From the NCBI RefSeq assembly GCF_019977655.1, contig NZ_AP024849.1, forward strand, positions 1,063,001 to 1,127,000: DNA of 64,000 nucleotides. The letters run 5' to 3'. Made by a program: the position numbers and the translations under genes. This DNA comes from Clostridium gelidum (lineage in GTDB: Bacteria > Bacillota > Clostridia > Clostridiales > Clostridiaceae). Numbering within the stretch: position 1 is the first letter of the stretch; each line of letters opens with the position of its first letter. A model generated the notes under the pieces. It had not been told where the DNA came from. It searched no databases and saw only the letters and a program-made list of their open reading frames with translations. Positions 27,116 to 35,025 of this stretch are shown one piece after another.

Positions 27116-27762
27116 AAGAAATCATTCTCCATTTGTAAACGTCTATTTTCTGCTTCAATAAGTTTTAATTGTGCGGATAATTTATCAGACTCAGTAAGCT
27201 CATCAGCCTCTTTACGCTTACCGCGACGGTCCATTAGCTCTTCATATCCATTAGCTTTGTATTTTCTTACCCATGTATAAACTTGTTGATAAGAAACCTT
27301 AAATTTATCAGCAGTAGCTTGATAATCATCATTATTCGAAATACAGAATGCAACAATCTCAATTCTTTCTTCATAAGTAGTTTTTCTTCCATTAGTCATA
27401 ATTCTATCCCCTTGCTTATTATGAGATTTAAATGTTTTATGACTATTATACTTCTTAATCCAATTTCTGAGAACATAAGTAGATGAGATTCTATATATAC
27501 CACATATATTTCTCAAAGAACCTTTTCCGTCAAGATAATCTTTAACCGCAGTAATCTTTACTGAATCAGAATAATACTTGTTTGTTGATGATGCTTTTAA
27601 ACGCTCTAATCCATTATGCCTATATTTACGAACCCATTCGTAGAATGTTGATTGGTCAATCGACAGTTCATGAATTATTTGAGTAGCTCCTTTTTCATCT
27701 GATATATATTCTTCAATTGCTTTTAGCTTTTCAATTAAAGAATACTTTGCTTTTCTTGACAT
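27082..27762 (-). CDS. IS3-family OrfA, helix-turn-helix protein
   Basis: A 226-residue DNA-binding protein of the element. It contains three helix-turn-helix modules in tandem (about 8-45, 58-95 and 118-160), more than the one or two common in short OrfA proteins. A C-terminal leucine-zipper-like coiled coil (SAQLKLIEAENRRLQMENDFLKK type) follows and overlaps the frameshift site. OrfA alone usually binds the ends and limits transposition. A GGGGG-type ribosome binding site precedes the start. Confidence 0.87.
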   Translation of the reverse strand: MSRKAKYSLIEKLKAIEEYISDEKGATQIIHELSIDQSTFYEWVRKYRHNGLERLKASSTNKYYSDSVKITAVKDYLDGKGSLRNICGIYRISSTYVLRNWIKKYNSHKTFKSHNKQGDRIMTNGRKTTYEERIEIVAFCISNNDDYQATADKFKVSYQQVYTWVRKYKANGYEELMDRRGKRKEADELTESDKLSAQLKLIEAENRRLQMENDFLKKLKEVERRR

Positions 27763-27844
27763 AAAAATACCCCCTTTATAGAAACAGTTTTATTATTTTA
27801 ACTGTCTACCATAAAGGGAGCATATCAAAACTTGTTTTCGTGGG

Positions 27845-28020
27845 CTATTTTATTTTAGTGTGCCTGTAGATATTGCTTTTAATGTACCATTATAAATTAG
27901 CATTCCTTTGTTAATGGCAATTCCTAACGCCTGGTTTGATGAAATCAAACTGTTTGATATATCTAAAGTAGAAACTAAAGTTTTGTATAATTATTATGAA
28001 TAATGAAGGAAGTTTACCAA
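27845..28020. other. Flank between the IS3-family element and the intron remnant
   Basis: 176 bases without an intact gene. On the minus strand, 27850-27990 gives about 45 open codons ending GIAINKGMLIYNGTLKAIST then GTLK and stop, which could be the C-terminal tail of a lost protein; I do not recognise it. No ribosome binding site or start codon fits. Confidence 0.3.
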
Positions 28021-28095
28021 GAGCTGTGTGCGAGGTAAGCATGCGCGGTTCTGTGAAGAAAAACCTCGGAAAATTATTTCTGAGGTTTATCTACT
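28021..28095 (+). mobile_element. 3' end of a group II intron (domains V and VI)
   Basis: Bases 28021-28052 fold like intron domain V: GAGCTGTGTGC pairs with GCATGCGCGGTTC, with the AGC catalytic triad and the two-base bulge on the 3' strand in the canonical places, although the distal loop is shortened. A domain VI-like stem follows (AAACCTC / GAGGTTT), then TATCTAC, a typical AY-type 3' end followed by TCGAT. No reverse transcriptase gene lies upstream, so this is a remnant, perhaps cut off by the neighbouring insertion sequence. Confidence 0.6.
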
Positions 28096-28138
28096 CGATT
28101 ATTGAAGAAAGGTCAAGTAGATAATTTTTTTTATTTTT
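28089..28138 (+). terminator. Terminator-like hairpin upstream of the apbE promoter
   Basis: ATCTACT (28089-28095) and AGTAGAT (28116-28122) enclose a 20-base loop and are followed by a long T-rich run. It would shield the apbE operon from upstream transcription. Confidence 0.55.
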
Positions 28139-28192
28139 CTCAGCAAACTCTCAGCTTACGTTAAGGAACAATTAAGGCTTACTTGCTATAAT
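28139..28192 (+). promoter_or_regulatory. Activator-type promoter of the apbE/FMN operon
   Basis: Two pairs of direct repeats, each with 11-base phasing: CTCAGC at 28139 and 28150, TTAAGG at 28161 and 28172. TATAAT is at 28187 and there is no -35 hexamer. The last repeat begins 15 bases before the -10 box and occupies the -35 position, as in promoters activated by OmpR/PhoP-type response regulators. The same arrangement recurs at 31603. Confidence 0.65.
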
Positions 28193-28257
28193 TCAATTAA
28201 TGAATAAAGTAGTTCATTAAATTAGGAACATTAAACATATGCATTGGGAGGTATGAT

Positions 28258-29304
28258 TTGCCTATGAGTACAGTAAGTATTCAATTATTAATAATCGCAA
28301 TTATAATAATTTTAATTTTAATTTTTATATTTGCTACTGGAAAACTTGAAAAACCAGAAGTAGTAAAGAGTAGCTATGCTCTTGGTACTATAATAAATTT
28401 AAAAGTATGTGGCAAAAAAGGTGAAAGAGCAATTAAAGAAGCAATTGAAAAATTAAATGATATTGATGATAAAATGTCAGCATTTAAAGAAGATAGTGAG
28501 ATATCAAAAATAACTTCTAAAGCCGGGGTTAATTCAGAAACTGTAAGTAAAGATACTTATTTCGTAGTAAAAAAAGCTGTGGAGTATAGCAAAATCTTAG
28601 AGGGAACTTTTGATCCAACAATAAGACCTTTAGTAAAACTTTGGAACATAGGAACAAAAGAAGAAGCAATTCCTGAAAAATATCAAATAGAAGAAACATT
28701 GAAACTTGTAAATTACAATGATGTGATTCTAGATGAAAGTAGTCATTCAATAATGCTAAAACATAACAAACAAGCTTTGGATGTTGGCGGTATAGCTAAG
28801 GGATTTGCAGCTGATGAAGTGAGAGACATATTTTATAAACATAACATTAAAAGTGCCCTAATTGATTTAGGAGGAAATATATTTGCTCTTGGAAGTAAAG
28901 AGGATGGTACGCCTTGGAAAGTTGGCATTCAAAATCCAATTAAACCTAGAGGAGAATATATTGGAATATTGAGTGTTAAAAACAAATCAGTAGTTACATC
29001 AGGTAATTATGAAAAATATTTTATGAAAGATGGACAAAGATTTCATCATATAATTGATCCTAAAACAGGATACCCATCAAAAAGTAAAATTATAAGTGCA
29101 ACTATTATATCAGATAATTCTATTGATGGTGATGGATTATCAACAGGTGTTTACATTATTGGGATAGATAAAGCTATGAAAATTATAGAAGCTATAGATG
29201 GTATTGAAGCAATATTCATCACAGAAGACAAAAAAATATATAAAACATCTGGTTTAGATAAAGAAATTTTAATATTTACAGATGATGAATTTTCATTAAT
29301 ATAA
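28258..29304 (+). CDS. apbE: ApbE-family FMN transferase (flavinyltransferase)
   Basis: A 348-residue ApbE enzyme, which links FMN from FAD covalently to a Ser/Thr of target proteins outside the membrane. One N-terminal membrane helix (about 8-27) anchors it. The catalytic body has SYALGTIINLKV, SEISKITSKAG, GTFDPTIRPLVKLWNIG, the signature ALDVGGIAKGFAADEV, LIDLGGNIFALG and HHIIDPKTGYPS. The TTG at 28258 follows GGGAGG at 7 bases; the ATG at 28264 is an alternative. The adjacent gene encodes a protein with three FMN-acceptor domains, evidently its substrate. It is driven by the repeat-containing promoter upstream. Confidence 0.92.
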   Translation: MPMSTVSIQLLIIAIIIILILIFIFATGKLEKPEVVKSSYALGTIINLKVCGKKGERAIKEAIEKLNDIDDKMSAFKEDSEISKITSKAGVNSETVSKDTYFVVKKAVEYSKILEGTFDPTIRPLVKLWNIGTKEEAIPEKYQIEETLKLVNYNDVILDESSHSIMLKHNKQALDVGGIAKGFAADEVRDIFYKHNIKSALIDLGGNIFALGSKEDGTPWKVGIQNPIKPRGEYIGILSVKNKSVVTSGNYEKYFMKDGQRFHHIIDPKTGYPSKSKIISATIISDNSIDGDGLSTGVYIIGIDKAMKIIEAIDGIEAIFITEDKKIYKTSGLDKEILIFTDDEFSLI

Positions 29305-29344
29305 TTAAAAACAAAATCATGTTTTTAGAGAAGGAGTAATAGAT

Positions 29345-31414
29345 ATGGCTAAGAAAATAAAGAAATCGCAGATATTAAGGCATGTTGTACAATTTATTTT
29401 ATTTTTATTGCTACCAGGATTGTATGCAATAACTTTTAGTGAATTAAAAACAGTTTACCAAATGATTAGTGGAGGTAATTTTAATTTTCTACAAGCAATT
29501 CCGAATTTGATTGAATTTATAGCAGTTATGCTTTTAACTATAGTAATGGGAAGATGGTTTTGTGGATGGTTATGTGCTTTTGGAGCATATAATGATTTAG
29601 TATATTTCATATCAAAAAAGATATTTAAAGGAAAATTTAGAGTAAATGAAAAAGTTGACTCAATATTAAAATATGTAAAATATGTAGTGTTAATATTTAT
29701 AATAATTGTTTCTTGGACAATGGGAAGTAATATCTTAGGGAGTACCAGTCCTTGGGATGCTTTTGGTCAAATAACTAATTTGTCTATTATTTTTTCTACA
29801 CTACTTATTGGGTTTATACTATTAGTTTTAATTACAATAGGGGCAGCATTTATTGAAAGATTTTTCTGTAGATATTTATGTCCTTTAGGAGCTGTATTTG
29901 CAATAATTTCTAGGCTTGGAATAACAAAAATTAATAAGCCTAAAGATGATTGTGGCAAATGTAAAGCTTGTACAATAAATTGTTCAATGGGATTAAAGCT
30001 TTATAAAGTAAATGGTGCTAGAGGTGGTGACTGTATAAATTGCTTAAAATGTACAGAAGTATGTCCTAGAAATAATGCAAAGGCAAATATACTTGGACAA
30101 GATGTAAATGAAAACCTAGCTGGAACTATGGCAATGGTGACAATGTTAGGACTTTATGGAATAACAAATTTTAGTGCAGATGCATTAACTAAATCAGGTA
30201 TGATTTCAAGTGACAGTACAATTTCAAGCGAGGCAACTTCAAATAATGGTTCACAAAAGTATAAAGATGGAACATATATAGGAACTGGTAAGGGATTTAA
30301 CGGAGGAACAACTAAAGTTTCTGTTACTATAGCTGATGGAAAAATAACTAATATAGAAACTTTATCAAATGGGGATGATCGTCAATATTTCGATAGAGCA
30401 TCAGGAACAATAATAAAAAATATACTTTCAAGACAATCAGCATCAGTAGATATAGTTTCAGGAGCTACTTTTAGTTCTAAAGGAATCATAAGTGCTGTGA
30501 AAGATGCGCTAAGTCAAGCAGGTATTTCAGATTCAAATAGTGACACTACTGATAGTACTAGTATAACTGCTGAGTCTGCGACTCCAAATGCAACAGAAAG
30601 TGCAAAAAGTGCAACTTCAAATACTGCAGATAATGCTAAGACTACAGGCCAAAATTATAAGGATGGAACATATACAGGAACTGGTACAGGCTTTGATGGA
30701 GCAACAACTAAAATTTCTGTTACCATAGCCAATGGAAAAATAACTAATATAAAAACTTTATCAAATGGAGATACTCCAGAGTTTTATAAGCAGGCGTCAA
30801 ATGGAATAATAAATAAAATGATTTCAAATCAATCAGCATCAGTAGATACAGTTTCAGGAGCTACTTTTAGTTCAAATGGAATAATAGGTGCAGTTAAAAA
30901 TGCATTAAATCAAGCTGCTGGTTCACCTTCAAGTAGTAATACTTCTAGTAATAGTGCTGCTAAGAGTGAAACTATAACGCCACCGCCAGTAAGTAATCAA
31001 AAAAGTACAACGCCACCACCTGTAGAAACTCAAAAAAGTGCACCTTCAACTGCAGGACAAGGAAGTAGCAATACTACTACAAATCCGAATACAAGCAATA
31101 GTGCAAGTCCTTCAACAAGTTCAAATACAAGTAATAGTAGCAAGGGTCAATATAAAGATGGAACATATACAGGAAGTGGATCAGGATTTGGAGGAACAAC
31201 TAATATTTCTGTCACTATAAGTAATGGAAAGATAACAAGTGTAAAAACTATATCAAATGATGACACTCAACAATATTACAACCGTGCAATAGGGAAAATA
31301 ACTAATAGTGTTATTTCAAGCCAATCAGGGTCAGTAGATACTGTTTCTGGAGCTACATATAGTAGCAATGGAATAATTGAAGCTGTAAAAAATGCATTAA
31401 GTAAAGCAAAATAG
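29345..31414 (+). CDS. NosR/NapH-like Fe-S membrane protein with three FMN-binding domains
   Basis: A 689-residue electron-transfer protein. Residues 1-200 hold about five membrane helices with the NapH/NosR-type motifs RWFCGWLCAFGA and RYLCPLGAVF. Two [4Fe-4S] sites follow (CGKCKACTINC, CINCLKCTEVCP), then another helix. Three FMN-binding domains come next, starting at about 306, 438 and 603, each beginning YKDGTY and each with an SGAT flavinylation motif (T375, T507, T671). Linkers are Ser/Thr/Pro-rich and extracellular in character. I infer a conduit moving electrons from the membrane through Fe-S clusters to surface flavins. ApbE upstream would load the FMN. A paralogue with one FMN domain lies at 31836. 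Confidence 0.85.
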   Translation: MAKKIKKSQILRHVVQFILFLLLPGLYAITFSELKTVYQMISGGNFNFLQAIPNLIEFIAVMLLTIVMGRWFCGWLCAFGAYNDLVYFISKKIFKGKFRVNEKVDSILKYVKYVVLIFIIIVSWTMGSNILGSTSPWDAFGQITNLSIIFSTLLIGFILLVLITIGAAFIERFFCRYLCPLGAVFAIISRLGITKINKPKDDCGKCKACTINCSMGLKLYKVNGARGGDCINCLKCTEVCPRNNAKANILGQDVNENLAGTMAMVTMLGLYGITNFSADALTKSGMISSDSTISSEATSNNGSQKYKDGTYIGTGKGFNGGTTKVSVTIADGKITNIETLSNGDDRQYFDRASGTIIKNILSRQSASVDIVSGATFSSKGIISAVKDALSQAGISDSNSDTTDSTSITAESATPNATESAKSATSNTADNAKTTGQNYKDGTYTGTGTGFDGATTKISVTIANGKITNIKTLSNGDTPEFYKQASNGIINKMISNQSASVDTVSGATFSSNGIIGAVKNALNQAAGSPSSSNTSSNSAAKSETITPPPVSNQKSTTPPPVETQKSAPSTAGQGSSNTTTNPNTSNSASPSTSSNTSNSSKGQYKDGTYTGSGSGFGGTTNISVTISNGKITSVKTISNDDTQQYYNRAIGKITNSVISSQSGSVDTVSGATYSSNGIIEAVKNALSKAK

Positions 31415-31528
31415 TAAAATAGTCACTTTGAATATGACATTCTCATTCAAAGGTGGCTATGTATGGATAAGATAAAAATATTAGTAAGAGTATGATATAA
31501 AATACCAATCGAAAATAATATAGGTAAA

Positions 31529-31588
31529 GAGACTATAAAGAGCGACTATTTCAATAAGTGTGAGATGGTCTCTCTTTATTTATTTCGA
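31529..31588 (+). terminator. Terminator before the second FMN unit
   Basis: AAAGAGAC near 31526-31533 pairs with GGTCTCTCTTT near 31567-31577 around a long loop, followed by ATTTATTT. It is a plausible intrinsic terminator for the upstream operon. Confidence 0.45.
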
Positions 31589-31602
31589 TAATTTTTATTT
31601 TT

Positions 31603-31656
31603 CTCAGCAAGTTCTCAGTTTGAGTTAAGGAAGCATTAAGACTTGCTTGTTATAAT
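31603..31656 (+). promoter_or_regulatory. Second copy of the activator-type promoter
   Basis: CTCAGC at 31603, CTCAGT at 31614, TTAAGG at 31625, TTAAGA at 31636 and TATAAT at 31651: the same elements with identical 11-base phasing and the same 15-base step to the -10 box as at 28139. Conservation of these positions, while surrounding bases have drifted, supports a real regulator-binding site. Confidence 0.65.
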
Positions 31657-31687
31657 TCAAGTAGTAAAGAAATCAATAATGTATTTA

Positions 31688-31798
31688 GGAAGTCAGATTG
31701 ATTATAAGTACAATAAGCAGTTAATTATTAATAATCACAATTATAAGAGGTTTAATTTTTATAGTTGCTACTGGAAAATATGAAAGACTTTGAATAAT
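31688..31798 (+). pseudogene. Stub of a duplicated apbE gene
   Basis: These bases match the first 110 of apbE (AGTTAATTATTAATAATCAC against AATTATTAATAATCGC, TTGCTACTGGAAAATATGAAA against TTGCTACTGGAAAACTTGAAA) but contain stops and then jump to sequence resembling the end of the apbE-reductase spacer. Nearly all of the coding region has been deleted. The second FMN protein must therefore rely on the intact ApbE upstream. Confidence 0.75.
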
Positions 31799-31835
31799 AA
31801 TTTGAAATTATAGTTTTAGAAAAGGAGTAATAAAT

Positions 31836-33026
31836 ATGAATAAGAAAATAAAGAAATCGCAGGTTTTAAGGCATGTTATACAATTTATTATGTTTTTAAT
31901 ATTACCTGGATTATATGCAATGACTTTTAGTGAAGTAAAAACAGTTTATCAAATGATTATTGGAGGAAATTTTAACTTTCTTGAAGCATTTCCAAGTTTA
32001 GTGGAATTTATAGCAGTAATGCTTTTAACAATAGTAATGGGAAGATGGTTTTGTGGATGGTTGTGTGCTTTTGGAGCATATAATGATTTAATATATTTCA
32101 TATCAAGAAAAGTATTTAAGGTAAAATTTAGAGTAAATGAAAAAGTTGATTCAATATTAAAATATGTAAAATATGTAGTATTGATATTTATAATAATTGT
32201 TTCTTGGACAATGGGAAGTAATATTTTAGAAAGTACAAGTCCTTGGGATGCATTTGGACAAATAACTGATTTAACTACTATTTTTTCTAGCTTGCTTATT
32301 GGATTAGTACTTTTAGTTTTAATTACAATAGGAGCAGCGTTTATTGAAAGATTTTTCTGTAGATATTTATGTCCTTTAGGTGCTATATTTTCTATAATTT
32401 CTAAGCTCAGCATAACAAAAATTAATAAGCCTAAAGCTGATTGTGGTAAGTGTAGAGCTTGTAATAATAATTGTTCAATGGGATTAAAACTTTATAAAGT
32501 AAATTCAGCTCATGGTGGCGATTGTATAAATTGCTTAAAATGTACGGAAGTATGTCCTAGAAATAATGCAAATGTAAATATACTTGGACAAGATGTAAAT
32601 CAAAATTTAGCAGGTTCTGTAGCAATGGCTACAATGTTAGGTGTTTATGGATTAACAAATTTCGGAGCAGATGCTTTAACTAAATCAGGTATAATTTCAA
32701 ACCAAAGTACAATTTCAAGCAATGCAACTTTAGATAGTTCAACTTCAGATAGTAACACGCAAAAATATAAAGATGGAACATATACAGGAAGCGGAATAGG
32801 CTTTAAAGGAAGAACAACAAAAGTTTCTGTTACTGTGACTGGTGGAAAAATAAGGAATGTAGAAACTTTATCATATGGAGATGATCGTAAGTATTATGAA
32901 AGAGCGTCAACAAGTGTAATAAAAAATGTAATTTCAAAGCAATCAACTTCAGTAGATACAGTTTCAGGCGCTACTTATAGCAGTAAAGGAATTATGGAAG
33001 CAGTTAAAAATGCATTAGCGGTGTAA
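31836..33026 (+). CDS. NosR/NapH-like Fe-S membrane protein with one FMN-binding domain
   Basis: A 396-residue paralogue of the protein at 29345. The membrane part (motifs RWFCGWLCAFGA and RYLCPLGAIF) and the Fe-S region (CGKCRACNNNC, CINCLKCTEVCP) are almost the same. Only one C-terminal FMN domain is present (from about 308), with flavinylation threonine T380 in SGATYSS. It has its own promoter and terminator, so it may be expressed to a different level from the three-domain form. A good AAGGAG precedes the start. Confidence 0.85.
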   Translation: MNKKIKKSQVLRHVIQFIMFLILPGLYAMTFSEVKTVYQMIIGGNFNFLEAFPSLVEFIAVMLLTIVMGRWFCGWLCAFGAYNDLIYFISRKVFKVKFRVNEKVDSILKYVKYVVLIFIIIVSWTMGSNILESTSPWDAFGQITDLTTIFSSLLIGLVLLVLITIGAAFIERFFCRYLCPLGAIFSIISKLSITKINKPKADCGKCRACNNNCSMGLKLYKVNSAHGGDCINCLKCTEVCPRNNANVNILGQDVNQNLAGSVAMATMLGVYGLTNFGADALTKSGIISNQSTISSNATLDSSTSDSNTQKYKDGTYTGSGIGFKGRTTKVSVTVTGGKIRNVETLSYGDDRKYYERASTSVIKNVISKQSTSVDTVSGATYSSKGIMEAVKNALAV

Positions 33027-33052
33027 ATATAATAAAAGTAATATTTAAGATG

Positions 33053-33091
33053 ATAGCGAATATTCTAAAAATGAATATTCGCTATTTTTAC
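33053..33091 (+). terminator. Terminator of the second FMN unit
   Basis: ATAGCGAATATTC (33053-33065) and GAATATTCGCTAT (33073-33085) form a perfect 13-bp stem around a 7-base loop, followed by TTTTTA. Confidence 0.88.
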
Positions 33092-33124
33092 ATGTATACA
33101 TATTGTTAATGAATAATTTAAATT

Positions 33125-33166
33125 AAATATAAATATAAATATAAATATAAATATAAATATAAATAT
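33125..33166. repeat. Hexanucleotide tandem repeat (AAATAT)7
   Basis: Seven perfect copies of AAATAT followed by one imperfect AAGTAT and a further ATAAAT run to about 33185. It ends about 30 bases before the start codon of the first subtilase gene, where copy-number change would alter promoter or leader spacing. Confidence 0.9.
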
Positions 33167-33204
33167 AAGTATAAATAAATATAAGTAATACTTAGGAGTT
33201 AAGC

Positions 33205-35025
33205 ATGCCTAATTTAAAGAATTGTAATTTATTTTATGAAGATTCACCTGATTTTTTAGTTGAATATAGAGGGGATTTTGAAGAGGAAATTGATAAGATA
33301 TCTTATGCGTGCGGTAATGCAATTACTAATACTATTGGAATTGTATCAACGTCTAATATATATTTAGATCAACTTCGAAAGGATGTACCATCAATTATAT
33401 TTATTGATCCTAGAAGCATGTATGTATTGCAAGATATTTCTCCATCAAGTGTAGATAATATAAATAATGTTAAAATTAATCCCTATTTAAATTTAACAGG
33501 TAGAGGTGTACTAATAGGGATGGTTGATACTGGAATAGACTATCTCAATGAAGAGTTTACAAGAGAAGATGGCACATCTAGAATAGTCAGTATATGGGAC
33601 CAAACTATTCCAGACACTAAAGATGAATCTGTATATATTGGAGTTACCTATTCTAATGAACAAATAAATAATGCAATAAATGCTCATAAAAATAATAAAG
33701 ATCCATATGAAATTGTACCTTCGAAGGATGATATTGGCCATGGAACTAAAATTGCTGGAATTATAGGGGCAAGAGGATACAATGGAAGATTTCAAGGAAT
33801 TGCAAGTGACAGCAACTTTGTAATTGTAAAACTCTTTGAATCCATTAATTTCAAAAATATATTAAAGGAAAACGGAGTTGAATATACTCCTGTTTATAAT
33901 GCGGCTGAAATTTTAGCAGCAATAGAATATTTGAAAAATTTTTCTATAAATGCAAAGCAACCTATTGTTATATATATAGGTGTGGGTACTACGGAAGGAA
34001 GTCATGATGGTAACAATTTGCTTTCGAGATATTTAACATCTGTTGGTACTACTAGAGGTATTGTTTCTGTTGCAGGAGTTGGAAATGAAGGAGCAGCAGA
34101 AGGACATGCTTCTGGATATATATTAAATATAGGTGATATAGCTTCGATTGAATTAAAAATTCCAAAAGTCATGAAATATTTTTCTTTTTATATATGGGTA
34201 AGAAAACCTAATAGGGCATCAGTGAATGTAATTTCACCAACTGGGGAAGCATCTAAATTTATTAAAGTAATAAGAAATAAAACAACACGTGCTGAATTTG
34301 TGTTTTTGGATACTGCAATGATTGTTAAATATTATTCTCCAGAACATTTCACAGGACATGAACTTATAAATATTACTTTTAATGATATTAAGCCTGGAAT
34401 ATGGATATTGCAATTAAGAGGGGATTATATTATTGATGGAAGATATGATATATGGCTTTCGCCTGAAAAAACATTACCTAAAGATACAAAATTTCTTCAG
34501 TCAGATCCATTTATAACTTTAACAATTCCAGGCACAGCAAGAAAAGTAGCTACCGTAGCTTATTATGGAAATAATAATACTTTAATTGCTTCTTCAGGAA
34601 GAGGATCTAACGCTAGTGATATTACTTTTAGTCCGGATTTTGCCACCTTGGGGACAGATATATTAACAACTCAAGTTGGAGGTGGAGTAACAACTGCTTC
34701 AGGGAGTTCAGCAGCTACTGGAATAGTAGCAGGAGTTTGTGCACTTTTATTGCAATGGGGAGTTATCGATGGAAATGATTTAACTATGTATTCTACGAAG
34801 GTAATAATTTATTTAATACATGGTGCAGATAGAAGTAATCGTATTTATAGTTATCCCAATAGAGAAATAGGATATGGATATCTTGATTTACTAGGTACTT
34901 TTAACGTTATTAGTAGATCATATAGGAATAATACGAGTATAGATAATGAATTCATAGAATATTATTGTAATAAGTTATTTATAAGAATTCCAAGAGGAAT
35001 GTGGAGGAGTTTAAATGAAACATAG
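33205..35025 (+). CDS. Csp-like subtilisin-family (S8) serine protease, first
   Basis: 606 residues with an N-terminal prodomain (about 1-95, FLVEYRGDFEEEIDKI type) and a subtilase domain whose triad is intact: D108 in GMVDTGID, H179 in IGHGTKIAG, S502 in ASGSSAATG. The PSKDxIGHGT context and a long insertion before the serine are typical of clostridial Csp proteases, which process the cortex hydrolase precursor SleC during spore germination. There is no signal peptide. It overlaps the next subtilase gene by 11 bases, matching the paired csp genes of other clostridia. A germination role is inferred from family and arrangement. Confidence 0.8.
   Translation: MPNLKNCNLFYEDSPDFLVEYRGDFEEEIDKISYACGNAITNTIGIVSTSNIYLDQLRKDVPSIIFIDPRSMYVLQDISPSSVDNINNVKINPYLNLTGRGVLIGMVDTGIDYLNEEFTREDGTSRIVSIWDQTIPDTKDESVYIGVTYSNEQINNAINAHKNNKDPYEIVPSKDDIGHGTKIAGIIGARGYNGRFQGIASDSNFVIVKLFESINFKNILKENGVEYTPVYNAAEILAAIEYLKNFSINAKQPIVIYIGVGTTEGSHDGNNLLSRYLTSVGTTRGIVSVAGVGNEGAAEGHASGYILNIGDIASIELKIPKVMKYFSFYIWVRKPNRASVNVISPTGEASKFIKVIRNKTTRAEFVFLDTAMIVKYYSPEHFTGHELINITFNDIKPGIWILQLRGDYIIDGRYDIWLSPEKTLPKDTKFLQSDPFITLTIPGTARKVATVAYYGNNNTLIASSGRGSNASDITFSPDFATLGTDILTTQVGGGVTTASGSSAATGIVAGVCALLLQWGVIDGNDLTMYSTKVIIYLIHGADRSNRIYSYPNREIGYGYLDLLGTFNVISRSYRNNTSIDNEFIEYYCNKLFIRIPRGMWRSLNET

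Larger units (their letters stand above)
26142..27844 (-). mobile_element. IS3-family insertion sequence, apparently intact
   Basis: About 1.7 kb with 11-bp terminal inverted repeats CCCACGAAAAC (26142-26152) and GTTTTCGTGGG (27834-27844); TAGACAG also recurs inside both ends. It carries overlapping orfA and orfB on the minus strand with a -1 frameshift site and a complete DDE integrase core. The elongated orfA resembles IS150-type elements. Outermost bases are uncertain because IS3 ends are usually TG...CA, and I see no clear target duplication. Confidence 0.82.
31415..31835. other. Region between the two FMN electron-transfer genes
   Basis: 421 bases containing an inverted repeat just after the upstream gene (AGTCACTTTGAAT / ATTCAAAGGTGGCT, 31423-31460), a terminator (31529-31586), a copy of the repeat-type promoter (31603-31656) and a stub of an apbE copy (31688-31798). 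The layout mirrors the upstream unit and shows that the whole promoter-apbE-reductase segment was duplicated. Confidence 0.6.

Noticed and set aside
31038..31220. 60-codon plus-strand open frame within the three-FMN-domain gene
   Set aside because: It is an out-of-frame shadow of the Ser/Thr-rich linker with a repetitive product and no start signal.
33121..33190. CRISPR-like repeat array
   Set aside because: The unit is only 6 bases with no spacers; it is a simple tandem repeat.
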